From positions 186,001 through 250,000 of the forward strand of contig NZ_OY782567.1 of the NCBI RefSeq assembly GCF_963677875.1: a stretch of 64,000 bases of DNA. The letters are read 5' to 3'. This document shows positions 1 through 9,575 of the stretch, piece after piece (the first letter of the stretch is position 1; each line of letters begins with the position of its first letter). The notes under the pieces are model-generated. The model was given only the letters and a program-made list of their open reading frames with translations, searched no databases and was not told where the DNA came from. The translations under genes were made by a program, and so were the position numbers. The DNA comes from Thiomicrorhabdus sp. (GTDB lineage: Bacteria; Pseudomonadota; Gammaproteobacteria; Thiomicrospirales; Thiomicrospiraceae).

Positions 1-553
1 AGAGATTGTCTCCAAGAATTGGATGACCAAGGGACTTCATGTGCAGACGCAATTGATGAGAGCGGCCGGTAATTGGAGTTAACGAGACCAGAAAATGCTC
101 AGTCCGAGTTTGTTCCAGCACTTGCCAATCGGTTCGGGCCGATTTCCCCAAACGGAAATCAATCATCTGCAAAGGACGTCTCTCCCAGTCGCAACGCATC
201 GGCAAATTGACCGTACCGCGATTTTGGGAAGGTTTACCGCTGCATATGGCGAGATAACTCTTAGAGGTTTGCCGTTCCTGAAACTGTCGGCTCAGGTGAC
301 GGTGAGCGTCGGCGTTCATGGCGAGAACCATCAAGCCGGAGGTGTCCATGTCGAGACGGTGAACAATTCGGATGCCGGGGTAGTGCGTCTCGAGCAATGT
401 CTGCAGCGAGAGCTGTTTTTCCAGGCCGCGTCCAGGAACGGAAAGCAGACCGCTGGGTTTGTTGGCAATCAGCAGGTCCTGATCGGCATAAAGTACCCAC
501 TGTGGATCAAAGTCGAAATGGGCTAATTGAATCGGACGGTTTTGAGGATGCAT
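1..553 (-). CDS. RluA-family pseudouridine synthase, C-terminus beyond the window edge
   Basis: Reading the minus strand from the ATG at 553 gives 184 residues with no stop before the window edge. The sequence has the RluA-family architecture without an N-terminal S4 domain: an opening strand with ANKPSGLLSVPGR (about residues 30-42), then the catalytic motif HRLDMDTSG at about 65-73, where D68 is the expected nucleophilic Asp, and a later TGRSHQLRLHM motif. These enzymes isomerise uridine to pseudouridine in rRNA or tRNA. Absence of an S4 domain and a start close to the catalytic domain favour the RluA type (23S rRNA 746 and tRNA 32 in E. coli) over RluC/RluD, but the specificity is inferred. 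It is divergent from the phosphatase gene at 611, with a 57-nt gap holding both 5' regions. Confidence 0.9.
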   Translation of the reverse strand, partial: MHPQNRPIQLAHFDFDPQWVLYADQDLLIANKPSGLLSVPGRGLEKQLSLQTLLETHYPGIRIVHRLDMDTSGLMVLAMNADAHRHLSRQFQERQTSKSYLAICSGKPSQNRGTVNLPMRCDWERRPLQMIDFRLGKSARTDWQVLEQTRTEHFLVSLTPITGRSHQLRLHMKSLGHPILGDNL

Positions 554-610
554 TCTATTGATCGGGCGGGTAAACTAAGGAGCTTATTTTAAACGAAGGA
601 AGCCTCTCTT

Positions 611-1093
611 ATGGCAAAAAAAGTGTCGGTCTTATTTGTCTGTCTGGGCAATATTTGCCGCTCGCCGACCGCGCACGGCGTATTTCGAAAAATGGTGCAG
701 GACGAAGGGTTGAGCAGCAGTATTGATATCGACTCGGCCGGTACGGCGGCGTATCACGTCGGAAACCCGCCGGATAAACGTTCCACTCAGGTTGCATTCA
801 CCCGGGGAATTCATATGGGGGATTTGCGTGCGCGTCAGGTGGACTTTGGCGATTTTTACCAATATGACTATCTCTTGGCGATGGATCTCTCAAATTATCA
901 TAATTTACTGGAAATGGCCCCGGACGAGCATCGAGAGAAGGTTCAGCTATTTTTGGATTACAGCCGGGAATTTTCTGAAAAAGAGGTTCCAGATCCTTAT
1001 TACGGCGGTCCTCAAGGGTTTGATCATGTATTCGATTTGGTTGAATCGGCTTCGAAAGGATTGCTGGAGCATATCCGAGAGCATAATTTGTAA
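611..1093 (+). CDS. Low-molecular-weight protein-tyrosine phosphatase
   Basis: The 160-residue protein has the low-molecular-weight phosphatase fold signature: the phosphate loop CLGNICRS lies at residues 11-18, with C11 the expected nucleophile and R17 the phosphate-binding Arg, and the general-acid Asp is in DPYYGG (D128). Length matches the family. It hydrolyses phosphotyrosine (or small phosphoesters) in the cytoplasm. A good ribosome-binding site (AAGGAAG) precedes the ATG. No tyrosine kinase or polysaccharide export genes are next to it, so a capsule-regulation role like Wzb is not supported by context. It converges on rne and the two share a bidirectional terminator. Confidence 0.93.
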   Translation: MAKKVSVLFVCLGNICRSPTAHGVFRKMVQDEGLSSSIDIDSAGTAAYHVGNPPDKRSTQVAFTRGIHMGDLRARQVDFGDFYQYDYLLAMDLSNYHNLLEMAPDEHREKVQLFLDYSREFSEKEVPDPYYGGPQGFDHVFDLVESASKGLLEHIREHNL

Positions 1094-1143
1094 CGGATAA
1101 GTTCCGAGGGCTAAACGATGATGAGTCCATCGTTGAGGAATAA

Positions 1144-1170
1144 AAAACGCCGCATGCAGCGGCGTTTTTG
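1144..1170. terminator. Bidirectional intrinsic terminator between the phosphatase gene and rne
   Basis: A perfect stem (AAAACGCCGC / GCGGCGTTTT, loop ATGCA) is flanked by an A-run on the left and a T-run on the right, so it can stop transcription from both converging genes. Confidence 0.85.
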
Positions 1171-1194
1171 TTTTGTGCGAGAAAGATCGGCTGG

Positions 1195-4100
1195 TTATTT
1201 TTCAGTCGATGTTTTCTCTTTGAAAGCATCAGTTTGACCTTCGCTTTCGACCAGATTTAACTGCACTTCGGAGGCTTTCTCAGCTTGAACCGTCTCGGTT
1301 GACGTTTCGTCTGTAGCCGGTTTTACTTCCTCTGGCAAAGGAGATTCGCTTTGCGGTTCGGTAATCGCTTGCTGGGCCGGCACTTCGTTAAATAGCGATT
1401 CCTGTGCAGATGAAGTGTTGTCTGTTTTGGTTTCAGACGAGTTTGTTTCTTCCGGCATGGAAGGCGAACGGTCTTCTTCAGGGGAGGACGTTTCCGCAGA
1501 AGCTGATGTTTCCGGCATCGCTTGTTCCGTCTGAGGGCTTTGTTCAGCCGCGTCGACTGTTTGAGGAGCTGCCGTATCGGCTGAAATCTTTTCCGCAGAA
1601 GAAGAGGCCGGTTCGGTTACTTCCGAGGTTTGCTCACTTGTCTCGGAAGTAATCACTGAATTTTCAGCCCCTTTTTCTTCCGGTGAAGATTGCTCGACAG
1701 TTTCATTCTGCGCGGTTTTGGCTTCACGATCTTTACGTGAGCGACGCGGTCTGCGACGTGAATTTCTCGATTTCGGCTTGTTGTTTTCCTCATCGGACGT
1801 TTCAGCAGTCGATTCGACTGCCGGAGCTTCTGTCGAGGAGTTTTCCGATTCCGTTGTCATTTCGGAGACGGTTACTTCTGCGCCGGACGGAGTTTCACTG
1901 GTCGCCACCTCGATGGTAGCTTCGTTTACTGGAGCTTCCATGTCAGTGCGGTGTGCGTCTGAGGAGGATACTTCCAAAGTTGGTCCGCTTTCTTCCTGAT
2001 CGACAGGTTTTTCGGCCTCACTGCCCGGAGCTGGAGAGCTGATGGACATGTTTTCCGCTCCGGCAGGCGCTCTGCGGCGACTGTTGTAGCTGCGGCTGTT
2101 GTAGCGGCTGCGGCGTCTTTGCCCACCGCGGCGCGATTTATTGTCGTCTTCGTTTTTGTTTACGCCACTGTTTTCGTCGGTTTCAACGGAATGATCCAGT
2201 TCAACGGTTTCTTCTGCAGTGTTACTTGCGACATCGGTTGCTTGCTGGGCATTGTCACGATCGCGGTTTCGGCGGTTGCGATTATTGCGGCGGTTGGATT
2301 TTTTCGGCGCATCGTTTTCTTCACGAGCTACCGGAGTCTGTTCCGTTTCCGTCGCTTCGACGTCATTTTTTTCCGCTGTATTGCGTTTGCGATTGTTTTT
2401 ACCGCGTTCGTCCTGGTTGCGACGACGGTTGTTGTTGCGATTGCGGCCGTTCTGTTCATCCTTCTGGTTGTTTGTTCGGCGGCGTTTATTTTGCGGGCGG
2501 CGGTTTTTATCGCTTTGCGCTTTTTTCTCTTCTTCCTGAGTTTCGTCGCTGCCAAACAGTGCTTTCCATACGCGGCTGAATAAACCGGGTTTGCTTTCCT
2601 GTTTCGGTGCCGGAGGCGGGGCGCTTGGTTGAATATTCTGAACGGCCGGTTCTTCTTTTGCTTTGGCGGTTTGCGGTTCTTCAAGCTGAGGCAGTTCGGA
2701 GGAAATCACTTCTTTGATTTCATAGCTGGCCGACTTGCTGTGTTCATCACCGTGACGGGTGCGTTCCATGACATATTGCGGCGTTTCCAAATGCTCGTTC
2801 GGAACGATCAGAATGTGCAGATTATGACGGTCTTCGATTTTGGTAATCTGGTTGCGTTTTTCGTTGAGCAGGAACGTTGCGACATCCACCGGAATCTGTA
2901 CCGTGACCCGACGGGTGTTTTCTTTCATGCTTTCTTCTTCAAGAAGACGCAGGATCGAAAGGCCGAGTGATTCGACACCACGGATAACACCGACACCGTG
3001 ACAGCGCGGACAAACAATTTGTGTCGACTCTTCGATAGAAGGGCGCAGACGCTGACGGGACATTTCCAGCAGGCCGAAACGTGAAATTTTGCCGATCTGT
3101 ACGCGGGCGCGATCACTTTTCACCGCTTCGCGCATTTTGTTTTCGACTTCACGTTGATGCTTGTTGGAGTGCATGTCGATAAAGTCGATAACTACCAGCC
3201 CACCAAGGTCGCGCAGACGCAGTTGACGGGCAATTTCACAGGCCGCTTCCATATTGGTGTTGAAAGCGGTTTCTTCAATGTCCCCGCCTTTGGTCGCCCG
3301 GCTGGAGTTGATATCGATGGCTGTCAGTGCCTCGGTGATATCGATGACGATAGCGCCACCTGAAGGCAGGGTGACTTCACGCTGATAGGCCGATTCGATT
3401 TGTGATTCGATCTGGAAGCGAGTGAATAGCGGTACCGTGTCTTGATAAGGTTTGACCTTGTAGACTTGCTGAGGCATGACATGCTGAATGAAATCACGCG
3501 CTTTATGGAAAGTGTCCATGTCGTCGATGATGATTTCACCGATGTCTTGACGCAAATAGTCACGGATCGCCAGAATGACAATATCGGATTCCTGATGAAT
3601 CAGGAAAGGAGCTGCTTTGGATTCGGCTGCTTTTTGGATAGCGTCCCACAGTTGGATCAGATAATTGACGCCCCATTGCAGCTCTTCGGTACTTTTACCG
3701 ACGCCGGCGGTGCGGATGATCAGACCCATACCTTCAGGGGTTTCCAAATCTCTCAGAGTGTCGCGGATATCACTGCGATCGTCACCTTCAATGCGACGGG
3801 AAATTCCACCTGCTTTCGGGTTGTTGGGCATCATGACGACATAGGGGCCGGCGAGCGTTATCTGAGTCGTCAGAGCGGCGCCTTTGTTTCCGCGTTCTTC
3901 CTTCTGGACCTGAACGATTACTTCCTGACCTTCGCTCAAAACGTCCTTGATGCTGAAGCGTCCGGATTCCGGTTTACTGTCGGGGTAGTACTCTTCGGCC
4001 ACTTCCTTGAATGGCAGGAAACCGTGGCGCTCCGAACCATAATCAACGAAAGCCGCTTCCAGGCTCGGTTCGATACGGGTGATTTTGCCTTTGTAGATAT

Positions 4101-4218
4101 TGGCTTTTTTCTTTTGGTGGTGCGGGGTTTCGACATCCAGGTCATACAGAGCCTGTCCATCGACAAGGGCAATGCGAATCTCTTCGGGTTGAGTCGCATT
4201 TATAAGCATTCTTTTCAT
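1195..4218 (-). CDS. rne: Ribonuclease E
   Basis: The 1007-residue protein begins [10 protein letters not shown] as in RNase E. The S1 domain (about 36-120), the RNase H-like part and the DNase-I-like catalytic part with the metal-binding [15 protein letters not shown] and VIDFIDM strands are present, followed by the zinc-link CPRCHGVG near residue 404 that joins dimers. From about 530 to the end the protein is low complexity: Arg/Asn-rich blocks that should bind RNA, then a long Ser/Thr/Glu-rich acidic tail, as expected of a degradosome scaffold. RNase E is the essential endonuclease for mRNA decay and rRNA/tRNA processing, tethered at the inner membrane. The order rne beside divergent rluC is the same as in E. 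coli. The length and full catalytic core separate it from RNase G. Confidence 0.97.
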   Translation of the reverse strand: MKRMLINATQPEEIRIALVDGQALYDLDVETPHHQKKKANIYKGKITRIEPSLEAAFVDYGSERHGFLPFKEVAEEYYPDSKPESGRFSIKDVLSEGQEVIVQVQKEERGNKGAALTTQITLAGPYVVMMPNNPKAGGISRRIEGDDRSDIRDTLRDLETPEGMGLIIRTAGVGKSTEELQWGVNYLIQLWDAIQKAAESKAAPFLIHQESDIVILAIRDYLRQDIGEIIIDDMDTFHKARDFIQHVMPQQVYKVKPYQDTVPLFTRFQIESQIESAYQREVTLPSGGAIVIDITEALTAIDINSSRATKGGDIEETAFNTNMEAACEIARQLRLRDLGGLVVIDFIDMHSNKHQREVENKMREAVKSDRARVQIGKISRFGLLEMSRQRLRPSIEESTQIVCPRCHGVGVIRGVESLGLSILRLLEEESMKENTRRVTVQIPVDVATFLLNEKRNQITKIEDRHNLHILIVPNEHLETPQYVMERTRHGDEHSKSASYEIKEVISSELPQLEEPQTAKAKEEPAVQNIQPSAPPPAPKQESKPGLFSRVWKALFGSDETQEEEKKAQSDKNRRPQNKRRRTNNQKDEQNGRNRNNNRRRNQDERGKNNRKRNTAEKNDVEATETEQTPVAREENDAPKKSNRRNNRNRRNRDRDNAQQATDVASNTAEETVELDHSVETDENSGVNKNEDDNKSRRGGQRRRSRYNSRSYNSRRRAPAGAENMSISSPAPGSEAEKPVDQEESGPTLEVSSSDAHRTDMEAPVNEATIEVATSETPSGAEVTVSEMTTESENSSTEAPAVESTAETSDEENNKPKSRNSRRRPRRSRKDREAKTAQNETVEQSSPEEKGAENSVITSETSEQTSEVTEPASSSAEKISADTAAPQTVDAAEQSPQTEQAMPETSASAETSSPEEDRSPSMPEETNSSETKTDNTSSAQESLFNEVPAQQAITEPQSESPLPEEVKPATDETSTETVQAEKASEVQLNLVESEGQTDAFKEKTSTEK

Positions 4219-4996
4219 GCTGTTCTCTTTATTGTTTAAGAGAGCAACCGGTCAAATAAGAAGACAATAAGCAGACGAGACGGTATGTAAACAGGTCGAA
4301 AGTTAATTAAAAGGCAAGTTGTTATCACAAACAGGGTTAATGGCCCTTATTGTTATTTTTAAGGGCGGCAACGTTTTGGAGTGAAAAAGCCGGATTGCTT
4401 TTTCGAAATATCTCGGTCGTCTCGGGTTGTGTAACATTGGTATCGAGCGTCGGCTACTTTCTTCTTTTCGGTTATCGGCCCGCGCTCTAGCCTTTTCTGA
4501 TCATATTCTGATCATTAATTACAATACTTTCCATCCAGTCTCGTAAGGTTAGGTCGGCGTCTTATTCTCTGATTATTGGTGAGAGCGCCGAGGTAACTTT
4601 GCAGCCAAGATTCTGTGACTTGGTATCGTCTTGTATTTGATGTATTGCTCAAAGTTTTTAACATAAGAATTCTTTTCGACGATTCCGGCAGTTTTATCAT
4701 TTGGCAAAGGCGGTTTGTGCCTCTTGCCCGTTTGATAATGATGTCCAGCGGAAGCCGTCGGTAAAGGATTCGCGTTGAAAAATTCGTGTACATTCTATTC
4801 GCAGTACAGGCGTTTACATCGCTTACAAAATAAGCCTCGCAAATATACCATTCATAACTGTCTTTATCAAACCTTATTTATTGCGTGAATTTTCTTGTTT
4901 ATTTTAGGTGATAAAGGGAAATCGAAAGCTTCTGACTGTTGGCATCGAATCCGATAAAATACCCGCTTGGCATTGTTATAAGTAAAGAGGCAGCAA
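4219..4996. other. Long rne-rluC intergenic region, probable rne leader
   Basis: This 778-bp gap holds no convincing gene; the minus-strand open frame 4515-4793 has no recognisable family or ribosome-binding site. In E. coli rne has a 361-nt leader that mediates autoregulation by RNase E, and the size and place of this gap fit such a leader. An inverted repeat CCCTT / AAGGG spans about 4344-4365. A purine-rich ribosome-binding site (AAAGAGA) precedes the rne ATG. I could not assign promoters with confidence on either strand. Confidence 0.5.
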
Positions 4997-5956
4997 GTGG
5001 CGCAAGCAGTTGGAAAAGGGGTGACGTGGGTGACGGTAACGGAAGAGGACGCCGGGCAACGTCTGGATAACTTTCTGTTGCGTCTGTTGCGCAGGGCTCC
5101 GAAGTCACTGGTCTATCGCATTGTCCGAAAAGGCGAGGTGCGGGTTAATAAAGGCCGGGCGCAGGTCTCCTTGCGACTGCAGGTTGGTGATGTAGTGCGC
5201 ATTCCTCCGGTTTCTCTGCCGGAAAGTGTCGAAAAACCGGATTTGAAGGTGGTTCCTGCAGAGCAGTTGCGCTTGATTGAAAACAGCATTCTTTACGAAG
5301 ATAAAGACTTAATGGTCGTGAACAAGCCTTCGGGGGTAGCGGTACATGGCGGGAGCGGCTTGAATTGGGGATTGATCGAAGTGTTGCGCCAGTTGCGTCC
5401 TTTAGCCAAACGGATGGAATTGGTGCATCGAATCGATCGGGACACTTCCGGCTGTTTGCTGATCGCCAAAAAAGCTTCGGTTCTGAAAGCCTTGCATGCA
5501 CAGATTCGTGCCGATCAGTTGGATAAGCGTTATGTGGCGATAGTATTGGGAAGCTGGCCGAAGAGAGTGCATAAAGTGGATTTTCCTCTGAAGAAACATC
5601 ATCTGACGGATGGCGGATGGCATGTCTCTGTCGATCCGAGCGGCAAAGAGGCGGTAAGCTTTTTCAATGTGGAGCAGCATTTACAGGGATGTGATCTGGT
5701 TTCCGTTAAGTTGAAAACCGGTCGGACGCACCAGATACGTGTCCATGCTCTGGCGCAGGGCTGCCCTCTGCTTGGGGATGATAAGTACGGTGACCGCGAG
5801 GCCAATAAACGCTATCGTCGTCAAGGTATGAAACGTCTGGCGCTGCATGCGCGGTTTTTAGGATTTACCCATCCGGTTACGGAAGAGAGGATGCTGATCG
5901 AAGCTCCGTTATGGTCGGATTTTAAACGCATTATCGAAGAGTTGGCTCTCGATTAA
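4997..5956 (+). CDS. rluC: 23S rRNA pseudouridine synthase RluC (955/2504/2580)
   Basis: The 319-residue protein starts with GTG and has an S4 RNA-binding domain (about residues 20-75: DNFLLRLLRRAPKSLV) followed by an RluA-type catalytic domain. The active-site motif HRIDRDTSG starts at residue 144, with D147 the expected catalytic Asp, and TGRTHQIRVHA follows. The S4 domain, the length and the position divergent from rne, as in E. coli, all favour RluC over RluD. RluC modifies U955, U2504 and U2580 of 23S rRNA in E. coli. AAAGAGG upstream of the GTG serves as ribosome-binding site. The HAD phosphatase gene follows after 76 nt and is probably co-transcribed. Confidence 0.93.
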   Translation: MAQAVGKGVTWVTVTEEDAGQRLDNFLLRLLRRAPKSLVYRIVRKGEVRVNKGRAQVSLRLQVGDVVRIPPVSLPESVEKPDLKVVPAEQLRLIENSILYEDKDLMVVNKPSGVAVHGGSGLNWGLIEVLRQLRPLAKRMELVHRIDRDTSGCLLIAKKASVLKALHAQIRADQLDKRYVAIVLGSWPKRVHKVDFPLKKHHLTDGGWHVSVDPSGKEAVSFFNVEQHLQGCDLVSVKLKTGRTHQIRVHALAQGCPLLGDDKYGDREANKRYRRQGMKRLALHARFLGFTHPVTEERMLIEAPLWSDFKRIIEELALD

Positions 5957-6032
5957 TGCAAGAGTCGATGGACGGTTTTATTATCTTTATTATTGGGCGC
6001 GGCTGGCGCGCTTAATTTACAAGGGAGGCGGA

Positions 6033-6686
6033 ATGAAGCCCTATAGGTTGGTGATTTTCGATTGGGACGGCACCTTGATGAATTCCGAGGCGAGAATTGT
6101 GGATTCAATTCAGATTGCGGCTCGAGAGTGCGGTTTGCCGGTTTTGTCGTATGATGAGTCGAAACAGATTATCGGTTTGAGTCTTGAAAAGGCGATTCTG
6201 GGTTTGTATCCGGATCTGCCGGTCGATAAGATCGTTGCAATGTCAGAAGCTTATACGAAAGGCTTTCTGGAAGACAGTCAGGTGGGCATGCAGGCATTCG
6301 ACGGAGCGGAAGCTTTGTTGTTTAATCTCAAACAGCAGGGCGTCAAGCTGGCGGTGGCAACGGGCAAAAGCCGCAAAGGTTTGGATAATGTCCTAAAAGA
6401 GACCGGTTTCGGAGTCTATTTCGACATTACCCGCACGCCGATCGAGTCGGCGTCGAAGCCGGACCCGCTGATGCTTAAACAGATTCTGGATGCATTGGAT
6501 GTCGCTGTCGAGGATGCGCTCATGGTTGGGGATACCTCTTTTGATATGGAGATGGCACGCAACATCGGAATGGACCGAGTTGCCCTCAGTCATGGCGTTC
6601 ACCAGATGGAAGTTCTGGAAAAATTTGCTCCGGTTGCCCAATTGGACTCGCTGCAAGAGTTGAACGGCTGGTTAATGACCCTCTGA
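6033..6686 (+). CDS. HAD-superfamily phosphatase (phosphoglycolate-phosphatase-like)
   Basis: The 217-residue protein has all HAD motifs: motif I DWDGT (D10 nucleophile, D12 acid/base), motif II in VATGKS, the lysine in SKPDP, and motif IV VGDTSFDMEMA. A helical cap lies between residues 15 and 85, as in the Gph/YjjG type subclass I enzymes. It should hydrolyse a small phosphorylated metabolite in the cytoplasm; the substrate cannot be read from sequence. HAD phosphatases often follow rluC in gammaproteobacteria, which supports co-transcription here. A strong ribosome-binding site (GGGAGGCGG) precedes the ATG. A weak intrinsic terminator follows. Confidence 0.9.
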   Translation: MKPYRLVIFDWDGTLMNSEARIVDSIQIAARECGLPVLSYDESKQIIGLSLEKAILGLYPDLPVDKIVAMSEAYTKGFLEDSQVGMQAFDGAEALLFNLKQQGVKLAVATGKSRKGLDNVLKETGFGVYFDITRTPIESASKPDPLMLKQILDALDVAVEDALMVGDTSFDMEMARNIGMDRVALSHGVHQMEVLEKFAPVAQLDSLQELNGWLMTL

Positions 6687-6730
6687 AAGGGGACTGCTGC
6701 GCCCGATGTACTCTCGGTCCCATCCGTCTT

Positions 6731-6761
6731 CAGCCCAGTATTGCCGGGCTGAAATGTTTTT
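6731..6761 (+). terminator. Weak intrinsic terminator after the HAD phosphatase gene
   Basis: A six-pair stem CAGCCC (6731-6736) / GGGCTG (6746-6751) with a nine-base loop is followed by GAAATGTTTTT; the T-run is imperfect. Confidence 0.5.
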
Positions 6762-6836
6762 ACAGGACGTTACGGATCGGAAAAAGTTGCGGGCCGAAAA
6801 AAGCTTATCCGCTTCGAATTCCGCGTTCCGGCACGT

Positions 6837-7481
6837 TTAATTTTGATCGGTCGTTAAGGGTAGCCGGTAGCCCATTCGGTAAAATATCTCGGTCAATTCA
6901 ATCAGGGGCAGGCCAATCAGTGCGTTTGGATCCTGACTGCGAATGGCTTTAAAAAGTGTGATGCCCAAACCTTCGGACTTGAAACTTCCTGCGCAGTTGA
7001 ATGGTGTTTCTATCTCCAGATAGCGTCGAATGACGTCTTCGTCGAGTTCCCGGAATTCCACATCGGTAATGTCCAGAGCCTCATAGTCCTTGTTTGTCCG
7101 GGTGTTTCGAACATGCAGGCTGGTGTAAAAGCGGATGCTGCGACCACTGAAGCGGTTTAGTTGCCGGAAGGCATTGTCTTCGGTGTGAGGTTTGCCGATG
7201 GCCTGCCCTTCGAAGACGGCGCACTGGTCGGAGGTGATCAGGATGTGATCCGGGTAGTGTGCGGTAAGCGCTTCGGCTTTTTCCTGCGCCAGTCGTACGA
7301 CCATTTGTTCAGGGGCTTCCTGTGGAAGAGGCGTTTCGTCGATCTGCGGAGAGGCTTGTTCGAAGTCCAGGTGCAATTTTTCCAGTAGTTGTTTTCTGAA
7401 GCTGGAGCTGGAGCCGAGAACGATCGGTGGTAGATTCTGTTTTGGATTTGCTGTTTTCGTCGAGTGCATAGTCAAGTTCAT
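6837..7481 (-). CDS. Maf/YceF-type nucleotide pyrophosphatase
   Basis: The protein has the Maf family pattern: the N-terminal substrate loop GSSSSFRKQLLEKL, the QIDETPLP and AQEKAEAL segments, the catalytic TSDQ motif (ITSDQCAVF) and GKPHTEDNAFRQLNRFSG. Maf proteins hydrolyse non-canonical or modified NTPs to monophosphates; the YceF branch prefers 7-methyl-GTP and typically sits beside yceD-rpmF, as here, where yceD begins divergently at 7688. A longer frame could begin with TTG at 7523, but ATG at 7481 gives a length (214 residues) closer to the family; a further ATG at 7469 is also possible. Assignment to YceF rather than YhdE (dTTP/UTP) rests mainly on context. Confidence 0.88.
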   Translation of the reverse strand: MNLTMHSTKTANPKQNLPPIVLGSSSSFRKQLLEKLHLDFEQASPQIDETPLPQEAPEQMVVRLAQEKAEALTAHYPDHILITSDQCAVFEGQAIGKPHTEDNAFRQLNRFSGRSIRFYTSLHVRNTRTNKDYEALDITDVEFRELDEDVIRRYLEIETPFNCAGSFKSEGLGITLFKAIRSQDPNALIGLPLIELTEIFYRMGYRLPLTTDQN

Positions 7482-7687
7482 AATGTAGGGGTTTTTTATT
7501 CCGGAGTTAAATGCTTGTCGCAATGAGTGTCATGTTTCGCTTAATTATTTGTTTTTAAAAATGAAACCCGCATGAATGAGTGAGGGCTGGGCGAAAATGC
7601 TCGATTTGAATCTAAGTGAATAAAATCTTTGCAAAAAAAAGCGGTTTTTTTTGACTTAGGGGGGCGATGCGGGTATGATTCGCGCCT

Positions 7688-8230
7688 ATGTTAAATAAGC
7701 TTCCCGAATTTATCGACCCTCTATACTCGGTCAACCATAATAAACAATTTGTGGGACGAGTCAACCAGGCGCGGATGCCGCGTTTGCAACAGCTTGTGGA
7801 AGCAAGTGATAGAGCGGTGGATGTCGAGTTGTCTTTTTTTTATGACAAGGTGCTGAAGTTTCCGGCCTTTGTCATGAAACTGGATACGGAATTGAATTTG
7901 ATCTGTCAGCGCTCTCTGGCCCCGTTTGACTTTAAGGTGAAAGCCGAAGTGAAAGGTGTGTTTGTCGAGTCGATGGCATTGGTAGATGATTTACCGTCCG
8001 ATGTTGAAGTCTTCGAGCTTGGTGGCGACAAAATTTCGCTGGCCGAGTGGATTGAAGAGGAGCTGCTTCTGGCTGTACCGATGATTCCGATAAATCCGGA
8101 AGCGGGCATGGCGTATCAGAACGACTTTTCCGACGAGAGTTCGACATTGGAAACCAATAGCTCCGTCGCTCAGGATGAGCCGGAAAGCAAACCCAATCCT
8201 TTTGCTGCTTTGCAAGGGTTGAAAAAATAG
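7688..8230 (+). CDS. yceD: YceD family 23S rRNA accumulation protein (DUF177)
   Basis: The 180-residue protein belongs to the DUF177/YceD family by its N-terminal FVGRVNQARMPRLQQLVE segment, the central LICQRSLAPFDFKV strand with the conserved cysteine, and the acidic C-terminus ending in a short basic peptide. YceD is needed for normal 23S rRNA accumulation in E. coli and is almost always encoded just upstream of rpmF. Here rpmF starts 22 nt after the stop, so the two are one transcript. The molecular activity is not established. Confidence 0.93.
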   Translation: MLNKLPEFIDPLYSVNHNKQFVGRVNQARMPRLQQLVEASDRAVDVELSFFYDKVLKFPAFVMKLDTELNLICQRSLAPFDFKVKAEVKGVFVESMALVDDLPSDVEVFELGGDKISLAEWIEEELLLAVPMIPINPEAGMAYQNDFSDESSTLETNSSVAQDEPESKPNPFAALQGLKK

Positions 8231-8252
8231 AGTTTTAAATTAGGAGATTGAC

Positions 8253-8429
8253 ATGGCTGTTCAACAGAATCGTAAAACCCCATCAAAACGTGGCATGCGT
8301 CGTTCTCACGATGCTTTGACTGGACCTTCTTTGACCGTTGATCAAACAACTGGTGAAGTTCACCGTCGTCACCACGTAACTGCTGACGGTTACTACAAAG
8401 GTAAAAAAGTTGTTCAAGATAAGGCTTAA
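8253..8429 (+). CDS. rpmF: 50S ribosomal protein L32
   Basis: This 58-residue gene begins with ATG at 8253 after the ribosome-binding site TAGGAG and reads [20 protein letters not shown], the invariant start of L32, continuing with [18 protein letters not shown]. The region where zinc-binding L32 variants carry two CxxC pairs has none ([10 protein letters not shown] instead), so this is the cysteine-free form usual in gammaproteobacteria. Codon use is strongly biased (GGT, CGT, GTT, AAA), as expected for a ribosomal protein gene. It lies between yceD and plsX, the classical arrangement coupling ribosome and lipid synthesis genes. Confidence 0.97.
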   Translation: MAVQQNRKTPSKRGMRRSHDALTGPSLTVDQTTGEVHRRHHVTADGYYKGKKVVQDKA

Positions 8430-8434
8430 TTGTC

Positions 8435-9472
8435 TTGACTATTAAAGTTGCCATCGATGCTATGGGCGGTGATCACGGTTTGTCGGTTACCGTACCGGCG
8501 TCAATCGACGCCCTTCAAACGTTCTCCGATCTGCACATTACCTTAGTTGGTAAAAAAGCCTTGATCGAATCTGAACTCGAAAATCACCAGTACGATACTT
8601 CCCGTTTATCCATTGAACACGCTGAACAGGTTGTGGAAATGGACGATTTGCCATCCAAAGCACTCAGAAACAAACGCCAGTCATCTATGCGTGTTGCCTT
8701 GAATCTTGTGAAAGACGATCAGGCTCAGGCGTGTGTCAGTGCCGGTAATACCGGAGCCCTGATGGCAGTTGCCAAGTTTGTGCTGAAAACGTTGCCGGGA
8801 ATCGAAAGACCAGCGATCTGTACCTCCATGCCGACAATGAAAGGGCATGTGCATGTTTTGGATTTAGGAGCCAATGTCGGTTGTACCGGTGAAAACCTGG
8901 CGCAATTTGCGGTAATGGGATCGGTTCTGGCCAAAGCGGTCGACGATAATCCTCATCCGCGTGTCGGGCTTCTGAATATCGGCGAGGAAGAGATTAAAGG
9001 GCATCAGCGTATCAAAGATGCGCATCAAATCATCTCCGGATCGAAAATCAACTACATCGGTTATGTTGAGGGCGATGATATTTATAAGGGCGATACTGAC
9101 GTTGTCGCCTGTGATGGTTTTGACGGCAATATTGCCTTAAAATCCAGCGAAGGGGTCGCGAAAATGATCTCTTTCTATTTGAAAGAGGCTTTCAATCGCA
9201 ATTTGTTGACCAAATTGATCGGGCTCTGTGCTTATCCGGTACTGAAATCTTTTAAGGATAAAGTTGATCCGCGTCGTTATAATGGTGCCTCTTTACTGGG
9301 ACTTAAGAAGATTGTCATTAAGAGTCATGGTGGGGCTGACCGCTTTTCGTTCTACCATGCGATTGCTGAAGCGCGCCTGGAAGTGATGAAAAACGTACCG
9401 GATTTAATTTCCGAAGAAGTTTCCCAGTTACTGGTGATGCCGCAGGCAGAGGAAGCGCAGCAGGTTTCCTGA
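8435..9472 (+). CDS. plsX: Phosphate acyltransferase PlsX
   Basis: The 345-residue protein starts IKVAIDAMGGDHG and contains CVSAGNTGALMAVA and the later DGFDGNIALKSSEG motif, all typical of PlsX, which converts acyl-ACP to acyl-phosphate for phospholipid synthesis at the inner membrane. Translation most likely begins at TTG 8435, only five nucleotides past the rpmF stop; no ATG gives the full N-terminus and an AAGG within the rpmF end can serve as ribosome-binding site. The tight spacing suggests translational coupling to rpmF. fabH follows after about 100 nt. Confidence 0.96.
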   Translation: MTIKVAIDAMGGDHGLSVTVPASIDALQTFSDLHITLVGKKALIESELENHQYDTSRLSIEHAEQVVEMDDLPSKALRNKRQSSMRVALNLVKDDQAQACVSAGNTGALMAVAKFVLKTLPGIERPAICTSMPTMKGHVHVLDLGANVGCTGENLAQFAVMGSVLAKAVDDNPHPRVGLLNIGEEEIKGHQRIKDAHQIISGSKINYIGYVEGDDIYKGDTDVVACDGFDGNIALKSSEGVAKMISFYLKEAFNRNLLTKLIGLCAYPVLKSFKDKVDPRRYNGASLLGLKKIVIKSHGGADRFSFYHAIAEARLEVMKNVPDLISEEVSQLLVMPQAEEAQQVS

Positions 9473-9575
9473 CTTTTTGACGGACGGAGGTCGGGTTTTC
9501 GTTCAGTGTCTTCTCAAAGTTTAAAATAATAACAATCAGATGGCCGGTTGCTGTCTTTATAAAATTGAATAGTGT

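Noticed and set aside
2119-2583. Hydrophobic plus-strand frame opposite the RNase E tail
   Set aside because: The Val/Ala/Phe-rich sequence is the reverse of Arg/Asn/Glu-rich codons; low complexity, not a membrane protein.
3442-4239. 265-codon plus-strand frame opposite rne
   Set aside because: It is antisense to the conserved catalytic part of RNase E and has no family features; a composition shadow.
4515-4793. 92-codon minus-strand frame upstream of rne
   Set aside because: No ribosome-binding site, no family, unbiased codons; more likely part of the rne leader.
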